DNA of 36,913 nucleotides from JBCDBH01 sp039184055 (lineage in GTDB: Bacteria; Acidobacteriota; Thermoanaerobaculia; Multivoradales; J023), in NCBI GenBank assembly GCA_039184055.1, contig JBCDBH010000013.1, positions 1 to 36,913 of the forward strand, written 5' to 3'. Below are positions 22,867 through 31,298 of this stretch, piece after piece; position 1 is the first letter of the stretch, and every line of letters begins with the position of its first letter. A program made the position numbers and the translations under genes. The notes below the pieces were generated by a model, which was given only the letters and a program-made list of their open reading frames with translations, was not told the origin of the DNA and did not search any database.

Positions 22867-24489
22867 TCAGAGAAGAATTCCCGCCACCGTGGCCGTGGTG
22901 AAGGACGCCAGCGCGCCACCGAACATCGCCCGCACGGCGACCTTGGCGAGATCGGCGCGTCGCGCGGGAGCGAGGGCACCGATGCCACCGATCTGGATGC
23001 CGATCGAGGCGAAGTTGGCGAAGCCGCACAGCGCATACGTTCCGATGATCGCCGATCGCGGCTCGAGCTGACCCTGTTCGATATAGACCGCCAACAAGCC
23101 GTAGGCGACGAATTCGCTCGCCGCCAGCTTCACACCGAGCAAATAGCCGATCAGATCGGCGTCGTGCCATGGCACCCCCATGATCCACGCCAGAGGTCGG
23201 AGCACCCAGCCGAAGAACGCCTGGAGGCTATGCGGCACGATCCCGGCGTGACCGCCTTCGGCGAGCAAGGCGCCACCCAAGAGGGCACCATCGATCCAGC
23301 GATCGGCGAACGCGAACAGAACGTCGACGACCGCGATCAGCGCGATGAACGCGATCAGCATGGCGCCGACGTTGAGAGCCAGCTTGAGACCATCCTCGGT
23401 GCCTTTGGCCGCCGCGCCGACGACATTGTCGGCGGTCTCGCCGGGTGGCATCTCGACTTCGCCCGCGGTGTGCGACGGCTCGGTCTCGGGGTAGAGCAAT
23501 TTGGCGATCACCAAGGCGGCCGGCGCCGACATCACGCTGGCCGCGATCAGATGCCCTGCGTCGACTCCCATACCGATATAGCCCGCCAACACGCCACCGG
23601 CGATGGTGGCGAAGCCACCGACCATCACGGCGTGGAGCTCGGAGAGGGTCATCTGGTTCAGAAACGGCTTGATCAAAAACGGTGCTTCGGTCTGACCGAC
23701 AAAGACATTGGCCGAGCACGACAGCGTTTCGGAACCGCTGGTACCGAGCGACCAGCGCATGAAGCGCGCCATGGCCGCGACCACCACCTGGACGATGCCG
23801 AGCTGGTAGAGCACCGCCATGAAGGCGGAGAAGAAGATGATCGTCGGCAGGACCGTAAAGGCGAATTGAAAGCCAAAACCCGGCCACATGGCGTCGTTCG
23901 ACTCGAAATGAGCCGGATCGGCGAGATTGCCGAACATGAACACCGCGCCGGCGTTGGCCAAGCCGAGAAAGTCGCTCACCCCGGCGGCCAAATTCTGGAA
24001 GAGCTCGCGTCCACCGATCCCCTTGGCCCACAGCACGCCGAAACCGACCAGTGCGGTCGCCGCGACCCCGCCCCGCGCCACCTGTGCCCGACCGAGCGCC
24101 ACACCGGTCAGCCAGACGATGACGGCGATCCCGAGCACCACGGGCGCCACGCCCACCGGAGTCGTGGCGTAGGCCGCCGCGATGACGACGCCACATCCGA
24201 CGAGAGTGCTCGCCACGACCAGCGCCAGACGACGCCAGGATGACTCACCAGGGCCCGTCGCCGGCCACCACGAAGCGTCGGCGAAATAGAGCACGACCAA
24301 AAAGACGAGAATGAAGAAACCGGCGCGCGAGACTTCAGGCCCACCGAGGATGATCAGGGCGAAGAGCAGCTGCAGGCTCATGCCCCAGATCACCGTTCGT
24401 GGACGCACGGCGTGCCGGTGTTTGGAAAACGCCCAGGCGATCGCGAGGAGCGCCAGCAGGCCGAGAAAGCTCACCGCCCGTTCGAGCAT
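22867..24489 (-). CDS. Concentrative nucleoside transporter (NupC/CNT family)
   Basis: The protein has 540 residues, longer than the usual bacterial CNT of about 400. It is highly hydrophobic, with family motifs VGQTEAPFLIKP, GGFATIAGGVLAGYIGMG and YALCGFANFASIGIQIGG. These correspond to the re-entrant hairpins that bind nucleoside and the coupling ion in CNT transporters. The N-terminal 150 residues contain extra membrane segments (LLALLAIAWAFSKH, LQLLFALIILGGPE, and others), and a loop rich in Glu and Thr lies near 350 (ETEPSHTAGEVEMPPGE). It imports nucleosides with Na+ or H+. It follows hflC by 47 bp and is followed by dacB after 16 bp. Confidence 0.92.
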   Translation of the reverse strand: MLERAVSFLGLLALLAIAWAFSKHRHAVRPRTVIWGMSLQLLFALIILGGPEVSRAGFFILVFLVVLYFADASWWPATGPGESSWRRLALVVASTLVGCGVVIAAAYATTPVGVAPVVLGIAVIVWLTGVALGRAQVARGGVAATALVGFGVLWAKGIGGRELFQNLAAGVSDFLGLANAGAVFMFGNLADPAHFESNDAMWPGFGFQFAFTVLPTIIFFSAFMAVLYQLGIVQVVVAAMARFMRWSLGTSGSETLSCSANVFVGQTEAPFLIKPFLNQMTLSELHAVMVGGFATIAGGVLAGYIGMGVDAGHLIAASVMSAPAALVIAKLLYPETEPSHTAGEVEMPPGETADNVVGAAAKGTEDGLKLALNVGAMLIAFIALIAVVDVLFAFADRWIDGALLGGALLAEGGHAGIVPHSLQAFFGWVLRPLAWIMGVPWHDADLIGYLLGVKLAASEFVAYGLLAVYIEQGQLEPRSAIIGTYALCGFANFASIGIQIGGIGALAPARRADLAKVAVRAMFGGALASFTTATVAGILL

Positions 24490-24536
24490 CCGTTACCCTC
24501 GCCGCACGATGGATCTACTCCCCACGCCGACCCATG

Positions 24537-25505
24537 CTATTGACCGCGGCTCGACCGTAGATAGCCATAGAGCTCACTGTCGGTGGACAGCACCATGACC
24601 GTGTCGTCGCTCACCGTCTGACGGTAGGTCTCGAGGCTCTTGAGAAAAGCGTAGAGATCACGCGACGCCGACGATTGATCGTACGCCTCGGCATAGATGG
24701 TCGTCGCCTCGGCATCGGCGAGACCGATGATCTCCTGGGCACGACGAAACGCGTCGGAGCTGATGCTCTTCAGCTCACGCTCCTTGTCACCGCGAATCCG
24801 CGACGCCTCACCCTCACCTTCGGAACGAAAGCGATCGGCGATCCGTCGCCGCTCGGCGATCATGCGATCGAAGACCGTCTCCTGCACCTCGCGGACATAG
24901 TTGATGCGCTTGAACTGCACATCGAGGATCTCGATTCCGAGGTCGGCGACCCGCAATTGCGCGTTGCGGAGAATCTCGTCGCGAATCGCGTCACGGCCGA
25001 TTTGAATCGGCTCGAGCTCGGTGGTTTCCTCTTCGGCGAGCTGTGCTTCGTCGTATTGCGGCTTGCGGTTGGAGGTACGCACCAGCTCGACCAGATCGTG
25101 ACGCGCGATCGAGTCACGGGTCTCACCGTCGAGAATGCCGTCGAGACGACGCTGGGCCCCACGCTCGTCCTTGAGACGCTTGTAGAAGAGCACCGCGTCA
25201 CTGATCCGCCAGCGCGCATAGGTATCGACCAGGATGAACCGCTTCTCCTTGGTCGGCACCTGGGTCACCTTGCCGTCCCATTCGAGAAAGCGCTTTTCGA
25301 AACGGTTGACCTGATCGACGAACGGCACCTTGAAATTGAGCCCGGGCTCGAGCACCGCCTCTTGCTCGGGCGACGGGTTGCGGTCGACCACCTTACCGAA
25401 CCGCGTCACGACGATCTGTTCGTATTCGTTGACGACGAAGACCGACGCCGACACGGCGGCGAGGGCGATGATCAAGAAAAGAAGGCCGAACACACGGACC
25501 ATCAT
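24537..25505 (-). CDS. hflC: HflC, membrane modulator of the FtsH protease
   Basis: The protein has 322 residues, with an N-terminal membrane anchor (VFGLLFLIIALAAVSASVFVV) followed by an SPFH/band-7 domain (VNEYEQIVVTRFGKVV onward) and a helical segment rich in Glu, Arg and Ala (IAERRRIADRFRSEGEGEASRI). The ending LSTDSELYGYLRS is typical of HflC. With HflK it forms the large periplasmic cage around FtsH that tunes degradation of membrane proteins. Its ATG overlaps the hflK stop by 4 bp (ATGA). A second ATG at 25502 is possible. Confidence 0.95.
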   Translation of the reverse strand: MMVRVFGLLFLIIALAAVSASVFVVNEYEQIVVTRFGKVVDRNPSPEQEAVLEPGLNFKVPFVDQVNRFEKRFLEWDGKVTQVPTKEKRFILVDTYARWRISDAVLFYKRLKDERGAQRRLDGILDGETRDSIARHDLVELVRTSNRKPQYDEAQLAEEETTELEPIQIGRDAIRDEILRNAQLRVADLGIEILDVQFKRINYVREVQETVFDRMIAERRRIADRFRSEGEGEASRIRGDKERELKSISSDAFRRAQEIIGLADAEATTIYAEAYDQSSASRDLYAFLKSLETYRQTVSDDTVMVLSTDSELYGYLRSSRGQ

Positions 25506-26515
25506 TGCGATCCTCCGTCGGTGCGCGGCGCAACCGGGCCACGCCCACCCGAATTCAAATTGAGCAAGGGCAGGAACGAGCGTACGCTCTCGTCGACGAT
25601 CACCACCTCGCCGGCGGCCGGCACGACCTCGTCGAGCGTCTCGAGATAAAGCCGTTTCCGGGTCACCTCGGGCGCGGTCTGATAGGCGTCGAAAATCGAG
25701 CGAAAACGGGACGCTTCACCCTTGGCGCGATTGACGCGATCGAGGGCGTAACCTTCGGCGGCGAGCACCGTCTGCTCGGCTTCACCACGCGCGCGAGGCA
25801 CGACTTTGTTGTACTCCGATTGCGCCTCGTTGATCAGTCGCTCACGTTCTTGTTGCGCCTGATTGACCTCGTTGAACGCCGGTTTGACCCGATCGGGCGG
25901 CGTGACGTCCTGCAACACCACCTGCTCGATCACCACGCCCATCTCGTATTGATCACACAACACCTGCATGCTGGCCAACGCGGTCGCGGCGACGTCTTGA
26001 CGGCCGACGGTGATGACCTCGTTGACCGTGCGATCACCGACCACCTCGCGCATCACCGCCTCGGCGACATCGCGGAACGTCTCCTCGACGTTACGCACGC
26101 GGAACAGGTAGTTGTACGGATCGATGATGCGATATTGGACCACCCATTCGACCACCGCCGCATTGAGATCACCGGTCAACATGCTCGCTTCTTCGGGCAC
26201 TTCGGTGAACTCACTCCGGACATCGGCGCGTTTGGTGCGAAAGCCGAATTCTTGGTTGAGCTGCCGCTCGACCTGAACTTTGTACACCTGATCGACACCG
26301 AACGGAATCTTGAAGTGGAGGCCCGGCTCCGACGTGTCGATGAATTCGCCGAGACGCACGACCACCCCGACTTCCTCCGGCTCGACTTGGTAGAAGGCCG
26401 TAGAAAAGGTGATCAAGACGAAAAAAACGATCGCCGCCAAACCGACCAATCGTGGAGGCACGCTGGGTGGCTGCGGCATGCGATTCAATTGCTGATCGAA
26501 GGTTCCCTGTGCCAT
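25502..26515 (-). CDS. hflK: HflK, membrane modulator of the FtsH protease
   Basis: The protein has 337 residues from ATG 26515; a GTG two codons earlier is an alternative start. A short Pro/Gln-rich cytoplasmic N-terminus (LNRMPQPPSVPPR) is followed by one membrane helix (LVGLAAIVFFVLITFSTAFY). The SPFH domain begins VEPEEVGVVVRLGEFI. A coiled helix (VNQAQQERERLINEAQSEYNK, with further EA-rich repeats) and YLETLDEVVPAAGEVVIVDE follow as in HflK. The Gly-rich N-terminal region of enterobacterial HflK is missing. It is the first gene of the operon hflK-hflC-nupC-dacB. Confidence 0.95.
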   Translation of the reverse strand: MAQGTFDQQLNRMPQPPSVPPRLVGLAAIVFFVLITFSTAFYQVEPEEVGVVVRLGEFIDTSEPGLHFKIPFGVDQVYKVQVERQLNQEFGFRTKRADVRSEFTEVPEEASMLTGDLNAAVVEWVVQYRIIDPYNYLFRVRNVEETFRDVAEAVMREVVGDRTVNEVITVGRQDVAATALASMQVLCDQYEMGVVIEQVVLQDVTPPDRVKPAFNEVNQAQQERERLINEAQSEYNKVVPRARGEAEQTVLAAEGYALDRVNRAKGEASRFRSIFDAYQTAPEVTRKRLYLETLDEVVPAAGEVVIVDESVRSFLPLLNLNSGGRGPVAPRTDGGSQ

Positions 26516-26546
26516 GCCCACAGCATAGTGTCGCGCGGCGCGCCTG

Positions 26547-26576
26547 TCTATCAGAGACTGGTCAATCGCTCGTCAA
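26547..26576 (-). promoter_or_regulatory. Possible promoter of the hflK operon
   Basis: On the minus strand TTGACG (26576-26571) and GATAGA (26552-26547) are 18 bp apart, about 30 bp before the hflK start. The -35 match is good and the -10 match moderate. Confidence 0.35.
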
Positions 26577-26673
26577 TCCGCCTGTTTCAGGTCGTTTGAT
26601 CGAGGTAAATCCTGTCGTTGCCAGAGCTTCGATCCTTGAAGAGACTTCGCGGCTATGACACAGTTCAGACGTG

Positions 26674-27357
26674 ATGATTGGACACCACGGTTCTTCTTCC
26701 ACGTCCACTTCCGCCAATCATCCGCTGAAGGCTCCGAACGGGACCTCATCACGCGCCTGGGTATTCGGCTACGGCTCCCTTACCGACCTCGGTGCGTTGG
26801 CCAGATATCTCGGACGACCGCCGTTTCGCCACGGCGAGTTCGTCCATTGTCATCTCGAGGGCTGGCGACGACGTTGGAACGTCGCTCGCGATAACTCTCG
26901 TGATGTACCTGGCTCCGGTCACTATCGGGATCCACGCAGCGGTGAGCGGCCGCCTGTCATGGTCACCTTTCTCAATATCGAACGACAATCGAGCTCACGG
27001 GTCAACGGTGTCGCCTTCCAGGTCGACAGGAGCCAGCTACGGATGATCCGGCGTCGCGAAAGCACGTACGTCATGGCCGAGATCAGCCGCTGGCTCGACA
27101 CGCGTCTCCCCGGTGCCGTGTTCGGTGCCGTGGCGTTACCGGCGGCGATCGAGCGCTGTCATTCCGCCCGCGCCACCGGCCAGGCACGGGTCACCACGAC
27201 CTATCGCCAGCATGTCGAAACAGCGTTTCGCGCCCATGGCGACTCGTGGTGGGGCGCTTATCTCGACTCGACCGACGACATCGATATACCCGTGGTCGAT
27301 CTCGAGCGTGTCGCGCCCGAGCCACCACGATATCGGCCGCTATCGAAACGAGACTGA
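26674..27357 (+). CDS. Gamma-glutamylcyclotransferase-like (GGCT/AIG2 fold) protein
   Basis: The protein has 227 residues from ATG 26674 (GTG 26671 directly precedes it in frame). The hallmark AWVFGYGSLT near residue 28 forms the substrate-binding loop of the GGCT/ChaC/AIG2 fold. RRRESTYVMAEI near 127 supplies the glutamate expected as general acid/base in this fold. The rest (VNGVAFQVDRSQLRMI, before that glutamate) follows the family order. Such enzymes cyclise gamma-glutamyl groups, for example in glutathione breakdown. The protein diverges from the classical short AIG2 forms at both ends, so substrate is open. Three hairpins follow the gene. Confidence 0.75.
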   Translation: MIGHHGSSSTSTSANHPLKAPNGTSSRAWVFGYGSLTDLGALARYLGRPPFRHGEFVHCHLEGWRRRWNVARDNSRDVPGSGHYRDPRSGERPPVMVTFLNIERQSSSRVNGVAFQVDRSQLRMIRRRESTYVMAEISRWLDTRLPGAVFGAVALPAAIERCHSARATGQARVTTTYRQHVETAFRAHGDSWWGAYLDSTDDIDIPVVDLERVAPEPPRYRPLSKRD

Positions 27358-27389
27358 CGGCGTTCGTCCATGAAGGCGATCGACATCCA

Positions 27390-27420
27390 AGAAGGCGTTT
27401 GATCCGCGAGAACGCCTTCT
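27390..27420 (+). terminator. First hairpin after the cyclotransferase-like gene
   Basis: AGAAGGCGTT (27390-27399) pairs perfectly with AACGCCTTCT (27411-27420) around an 11-base loop, followed by CTCCTC. A terminator for the plus-strand gene is likely. Confidence 0.6.
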
Positions 27421-27439
27421 CTCCTCATACCAAAAATGA

Positions 27440-27475
27440 AACGGTCGATCCGGCTTCCCCACCGGATCGACCGTT
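27440..27475. terminator. Second hairpin, 14-bp stem
   Basis: AACGGTCGATCCGG (27440-27453) pairs perfectly with CCGGATCGACCGTT (27462-27475) around CTTCCCCA. It lies between convergent genes. The tail CCATCTCACTGC is repeated after the third hairpin. Confidence 0.6.
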
Positions 27476-27490
27476 CCATCTCACTGCATA

Positions 27491-27518
27491 CACGGTCGAT
27501 TGTCCAAGATCGACCGTG
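27491..27518. terminator. Third hairpin, partial duplicate of the second
   Basis: CACGGTCGAT (27491-27500) pairs with ATCGACCGTG (27509-27518) around TGTCCAAG. Outer stem and the following CAATCTCACTGC repeat the second hairpin while the centre differs. It may terminate the AraC-type gene on the minus strand. Confidence 0.6.
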
Positions 27519-27523
27519 CAATC

Positions 27524-28024
27524 TCACTGCTGCGACGTTGTGTCCGTCGTCGCTTGACGCTGGCGCTCGCGGTAATAGGTCGGCGCGATTTCATAACGCC
27601 GACGAAAGGCGCGCGCGAACGTCGAGTAGTCGGCGTATCCGACCATGTCGGCGATCACCGACACCGGCACCTGCGTGGTGTCGATCAGACGAGCGGCGGT
27701 TTCGATCCGGTGACGCTCGATATAGCGCGCCGGAGTCTCGCCGACCTCGTAACGAAAGACGGTCATCATGGAGTTGTTGCGGACCCCGCACGCACGCTTG
27801 AGCTGGTTGACGTTGAGCGCATCGTCGAAGAGATTCTCGGCGATGTGGTGCAAGAGTGGCTCGATCGGCGGCGTCACCCGACCCGCGTCGGCGAAGATCG
27901 CACGTAGCGCTGGCGTCGCGGCATGGAGAAATTTCGGGTGATAGAGCGGTGAATGGGTAGCTTCGAAATCGTTGCCGGTCGCATAAACCGGTCGCGTGAG
28001 CTCCGAGTGCAGGTCTAGTGACAC
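27524..28024 (-). CDS. AraC-family transcriptional regulator
   Basis: The protein has 166 residues. The start is GTG at 28024, fixed by AGGAGG eight bases upstream on the minus strand and by the absence of any early ATG. The C-terminal 100 residues are an AraC/XylS double helix-turn-helix: NVNQLKRACGVRNNSMMTVF, then a linker with ARYIERHRIETAARLI, then VSVIADMVGYADYSTFARAF and FRRRYEIAPTYYRER. The N-terminal 65 residues are too short for the usual cupin sensor domain. It may respond through expression level or a partner. It is downstream of the MFS exporter on the same strand, a likely local target. Confidence 0.88.
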   Translation of the reverse strand: MSLDLHSELTRPVYATGNDFEATHSPLYHPKFLHAATPALRAIFADAGRVTPPIEPLLHHIAENLFDDALNVNQLKRACGVRNNSMMTVFRYEVGETPARYIERHRIETAARLIDTTQVPVSVIADMVGYADYSTFARAFRRRYEIAPTYYRERQRQATTDTTSQQ

Positions 28025-28185
28025 TTCGTGCCCTCCTAATTGTTAGCGATTCCTTCCCTCGCGTCGCGCTGACTGTATGAACCCGCAGCGGAAACGACTA
28101 ACGAGAACCAGGGATCGGACGTGTCACGCCCGAAGCAAGACCGAGATGGGAGAAGTGCCGACACCGGCTTGGAGTAACTGGGCAA

Positions 28186-29766
28186 TCAGCCCTCTTCCGA
28201 GGAGTGATCGTCGACCCCGAACCAGCCGACCAGCGCGCTGAGCAGAGCCAGAATCGCCGCCACCCCCATGATCCGACGGAAGCCGGCGATATAAGCATGG
28301 TCGATCGCCGCATCGATCGCCTCACGGGTCGGCGCGGGAACATGATCCGGCACGACCGCGGCGGCGAGATCGGCGCGCACCGCATCGACGGCGGCCAACG
28401 TCGTGGAGTCGAGGGACAGCGTCACCAAGCGCTCGTCCAGGACGCGATCGAAGCCGACCGTCAGGACGACACCGAGCGCCGCGATGGCGAGCAGACTGGC
28501 GGTGCGGGAAATCGCGTTGTTGACCCCCGAGGCGAGACCGACATGACGGTCGTCGACCGCATTCATCACGGTGGTCGTGAGCGGTGCGACACAGATCGCC
28601 ATGCCCAAACCCAGCACCAACACGCCGGGGAACCAATCCGTCCAGTAGTTCGAGTCGAGCCCAGGCCGCATCAAGAGCGCGAAACCCGCGGCCGCGATCG
28701 TCGGTCCGATCGTGAGCGGCAAGCGAGCGCCAAAACGATCGACCAAACCACCCGACCACCGCGAGAGCAACGACAGTGACAAGACCATGGGCAAGAGCGC
28801 CATGCCCGCCACGGTCGGCCGCCACTCCTGTACCTGGACGAGGTTGAACGGCAGAAAGAAAAAGACCCCGCCGAGCGCCGCATAGAGCAGCAACGTGAGC
28901 AGATTGACCGCCGAAAACGTACGAGAGCGAAACATGCCGAGCGGCATCATCGGTACGGCCAAACGTGATTCGACAATAAGAAAGGCAAAAAAACCGGCGA
29001 TGCCGACGATCAACGACACGACGACGAAGAGGTCGTTCCAACCCCGTAGCGGTGCTTCGATGAGCCCGAAGACGAACGCACCCAGACCGACGGTCACCAA
29101 CAACGCGCCCCACAGGTCGATCGGCTTGCCCTGCGCGGACTCGTCACGGCTCTCGTCGACGAAACGCAGGCTGATCACGATCACCATGACCGCCACCGGG
29201 ATGTTGAGGTAGAAGATCCATCGCCACGACCAGGACTCGGCCAACCAACCACCGAGCACCGGTCCGACCGCCGCGGTAATCGCGGTGAAGGCGGACCACG
29301 TTCCGATCGCCGTGCCACGCTGTCGATCGCTGAACGTCGCGCCGATGATCGCCAAACTACCGGGTAGCAGCAGCGCGCCCGCCGCGCCCTGGGCGGCGCG
29401 CGCCCAGATCAACACGTCGACGGTCGGCGCCACCCCACATACCGCCGACGCCATGGCGAAGGTCGCGACGCCGATCAAGAACACCCGTCGACGACCGTAG
29501 CGATCTCCCAACGCCCCACCGACGAGCAGCAAAGCGGCGAGCAACAAGGCGTACGACTCGACCACCCACTGCATCTCGGCGACCGTGGCGACGAGCTCGG
29601 CCTGCATGACCGGCAACGCAACGGATACCGCCGTGCCGTCGATCATCGCCATGGCGGAGCCGAGCACGGTCGCCGCCAAGACCCATCGGCCCTTGACGCG
29701 TGGGCAATCGGGGATGTTCGGTCGAGATAGACAAGGATCGTCGAGTGGAGCCGTAGTCGCGGTCAT
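28186..29766 (-). CDS. MFS multidrug efflux transporter, DHA2 (14-TM) type
   Basis: The protein has 526 residues from ATG 29766, with GGAGGAGG upstream; an earlier in-frame start at 29787 would lie inside another small frame. It shows MFS motif A (GGALGDRYGRRRVFLIG) after the second helix and motif C of drug exporters (AVGPVLGGWLAESWSWRWIFY). The length and number of hydrophobic segments fit the 14-helix DHA2 group (EmrB/QacA-like) proton-drug antiporters. No membrane-fusion or outer-membrane partner is encoded nearby. The AraC-type gene 161 bp downstream may regulate it. Confidence 0.9.
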   Translation of the reverse strand: MTATTAPLDDPCLSRPNIPDCPRVKGRWVLAATVLGSAMAMIDGTAVSVALPVMQAELVATVAEMQWVVESYALLLAALLLVGGALGDRYGRRRVFLIGVATFAMASAVCGVAPTVDVLIWARAAQGAAGALLLPGSLAIIGATFSDRQRGTAIGTWSAFTAITAAVGPVLGGWLAESWSWRWIFYLNIPVAVMVIVISLRFVDESRDESAQGKPIDLWGALLVTVGLGAFVFGLIEAPLRGWNDLFVVVSLIVGIAGFFAFLIVESRLAVPMMPLGMFRSRTFSAVNLLTLLLYAALGGVFFFLPFNLVQVQEWRPTVAGMALLPMVLSLSLLSRWSGGLVDRFGARLPLTIGPTIAAAGFALLMRPGLDSNYWTDWFPGVLVLGLGMAICVAPLTTTVMNAVDDRHVGLASGVNNAISRTASLLAIAALGVVLTVGFDRVLDERLVTLSLDSTTLAAVDAVRADLAAAVVPDHVPAPTREAIDAAIDHAYIAGFRRIMGVAAILALLSALVGWFGVDDHSSEEG

Positions 29767-29897
29767 GATCCTCCTCCAAATCCACACCTCGGTACACGAG
29801 TAAGCATGCCGAAAAGCCGATCGAGCGTACCAAAGTGCCAGCGAAGATGAGCAATCGCCCCTTCGACCTTGGCATCCACGGCAGTAGTCATTATCAT
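29763..29897 (-). CDS. Possible leader peptide coupled to the MFS gene
   Basis: A 44-codon frame starts at ATG 29897 (or 29891) and stops at 29763, overlapping the MFS start as ATGA. The product is basic and amphipathic (VEGAIAHLRWHFGTLDRLFG) and ends in GFGGGS, because the MFS ribosome site is read as Gly codons. There is no good ribosome site before it. It may couple or attenuate translation of the exporter, or be chance. Confidence 0.3.
   Translation of the reverse strand: MIMTTAVDAKVEGAIAHLRWHFGTLDRLFGMLTRVPRCGFGGGS
29869..29897 (+). promoter_or_regulatory. Promoter of the IPTL-CTERM gene
   Basis: TTGGCA (29869-29874) and TATCAT (29892-29897) each match the sigma-70 consensus at five of six positions and are 17 bp apart. 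The start codon is 112 bases downstream, leaving a leader of about 100 bases that ends in AGGAGG. Confidence 0.6.
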
Positions 29898-30009
29898 GGC
29901 GTATCCGGAATGGAGAGGATCACGTGGTGACTTTCGTCGGTGGCACGCCACCTCGGTCACCGACTCGAACCGCGAAAGATTTGAGTGAATCGACAAGGAG
30001 GAATTTCGA

Positions 30010-31224
30010 ATGCGTAACCCGCTTCTCATTTTGCTGGCCATGGCGCTGCTCGCGCTGCCGGCCTTCGGCCAGCCCACGGAAGACGTCACCACCGCCCAGA
30101 CCGGCCAGATCGCCGCCGGCCCCGTGACCCCGGCTCCGACGCCGGAAGGTACCGTCTTGTTCGACAACGGGCCGGTGCTCACCAGCGTCGGCACTGGCTT
30201 CGGTGGCGCTGACGAAAGCGTCCTGGAAAACGTCACCCTCGGCATGACCACCCTCGGTGGCGCCATCCAGGGCCCCGGCTCGACCGGCAACCGCATGGCC
30301 GACGACTTCACCGTCCCCGACGGTGAAGAATGGCAGATCGACGAGTGCGATTTCTTCAACTACCAAACCGGTGCTCCGCCGACTTCGACCACCGCGGCCG
30401 TCAACCTGCAGATTTGGGACGGCGACCCGAGCGGCGGTGGCTCGGTCATCTTCGGCGACCTCACCACCGACCGTCTGTCGACCACCGGTTTCACCAACAT
30501 CTATCGCGTCGCCGAGAACACCCCGGGTGACAACCTGCGCGCCATCTTCGTCAACACCGTGACCGTCGGCACCACGCTGGCCGCCGGCACCTACTGGCTC
30601 GACTGGAGCCCGACCGGCTCAGGATCCTTCAGCGGCCCCTGGATGCCGCCGGTCACCATCCCGGGTCAGAACACCACGGGTGACGGCCTGCAATTCTTCG
30701 CCGGCGCCTGGCAGCCCTTCGCGGACGGTGGCACCGCCACCAACCTCGGTATGCCGTTCATCTGCCGTGGCGCGGTTCTCGGTGGCGAAGCCGATCTGTC
30801 GGTCGACGCGACCTGCACGCTCACCGGCTCGACCATCACCTGTGACGTCAACGCCTCGAACGCCGGTCCGGACGACGAGACCAACGCGGTCGTCGAAGGC
30901 CCGGTGCCGATGGGCACGGCCTACAACAGCGACACCTGCGGTGGCGCCGACATGGCCGGTGTGTGGACCTGGGGCATCGGCGCGCTCGCCGCCGGTGGTA
31001 GCGCCGGCTGCACGGTGACCTACGATGTCACCGGCGGTGGTCCGTGGAACTTCGACTACACGATCACCGGCGACCTCGACGACACCGACACCGGCAACAA
31101 CGCCTCGGTGGCCTTCGTCCAGGAAGGCATCCTCGAGATCCCGACTCTCTCCGAAATCGGCCTCGGTCTGCTCGTCCTGCTCCTCACCGGCTCGGCCTTC
31201 GTGTTCATCCGCCGTCGCGGCTGA
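30010..31224 (+). CDS. IPTL-CTERM surface/exported protein with DUF11-like repeat
   Basis: The protein has 404 residues; AAGGAGG lies eight bases before ATG 30010. It has a signal peptide (LLILLAMALLALPAFG-QP). The central part is rich in Gly, Thr, Asp and Asn and low in Lys, with a jelly-roll-like region (DDFTVPDGEEWQIDECDFFN). A DUF11-type domain follows (ADLSVDATCTLTGSTITCDV onward), with paired cysteines. The C-terminus is a sorting tag: IPTLSEIG (377-384), a hydrophobic helix, then RRR. IPTL-CTERM tags are recognised as a tripartite signal like PEP-CTERM and LPXTG, pointing to processing by a sorting enzyme encoded elsewhere. The strong ribosome site, promoter and UUCG terminator suggest high expression. 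Confidence 0.88.
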   Translation: MRNPLLILLAMALLALPAFGQPTEDVTTAQTGQIAAGPVTPAPTPEGTVLFDNGPVLTSVGTGFGGADESVLENVTLGMTTLGGAIQGPGSTGNRMADDFTVPDGEEWQIDECDFFNYQTGAPPTSTTAAVNLQIWDGDPSGGGSVIFGDLTTDRLSTTGFTNIYRVAENTPGDNLRAIFVNTVTVGTTLAAGTYWLDWSPTGSGSFSGPWMPPVTIPGQNTTGDGLQFFAGAWQPFADGGTATNLGMPFICRGAVLGGEADLSVDATCTLTGSTITCDVNASNAGPDDETNAVVEGPVPMGTAYNSDTCGGADMAGVWTWGIGALAAGGSAGCTVTYDVTGGGPWNFDYTITGDLDDTDTGNNASVAFVQEGILEIPTLSEIGLGLLVLLLTGSAFVFIRRRG

Positions 31225-31250
31225 TCTCGATCCGATCCTGTGAACGATGA

Positions 31251-31284
31251 ACGGGCGCTCTTCGGAGCGCCCGTTTTCTATTTC
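31251..31284 (+). terminator. Rho-independent terminator with UUCG tetraloop
   Basis: ACGGGCGCTC (31251-31260) pairs perfectly with GAGCGCCCGT (31265-31274) around TTCG, then TTTCTATTTC. This is the best intrinsic terminator in the window. Confidence 0.9.
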
Positions 31285-31298
31285 CCGTCTTCTACTCG

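Noticed and set aside
22717..24243. A 508-codon plus-strand frame opposite the nucleoside transporter gene
   Set aside because: The product is an Arg/His/Asp-rich low-complexity string, as expected for the antisense of a GC-rich membrane protein gene. The minus-strand frame has clear CNT motifs.
27440..27518. The adjacent hairpins as a tRNA or small structured RNA gene
   Set aside because: There are only simple stem-loops, with no cloverleaf or promoter, and they lie between convergent gene ends where terminators are expected.
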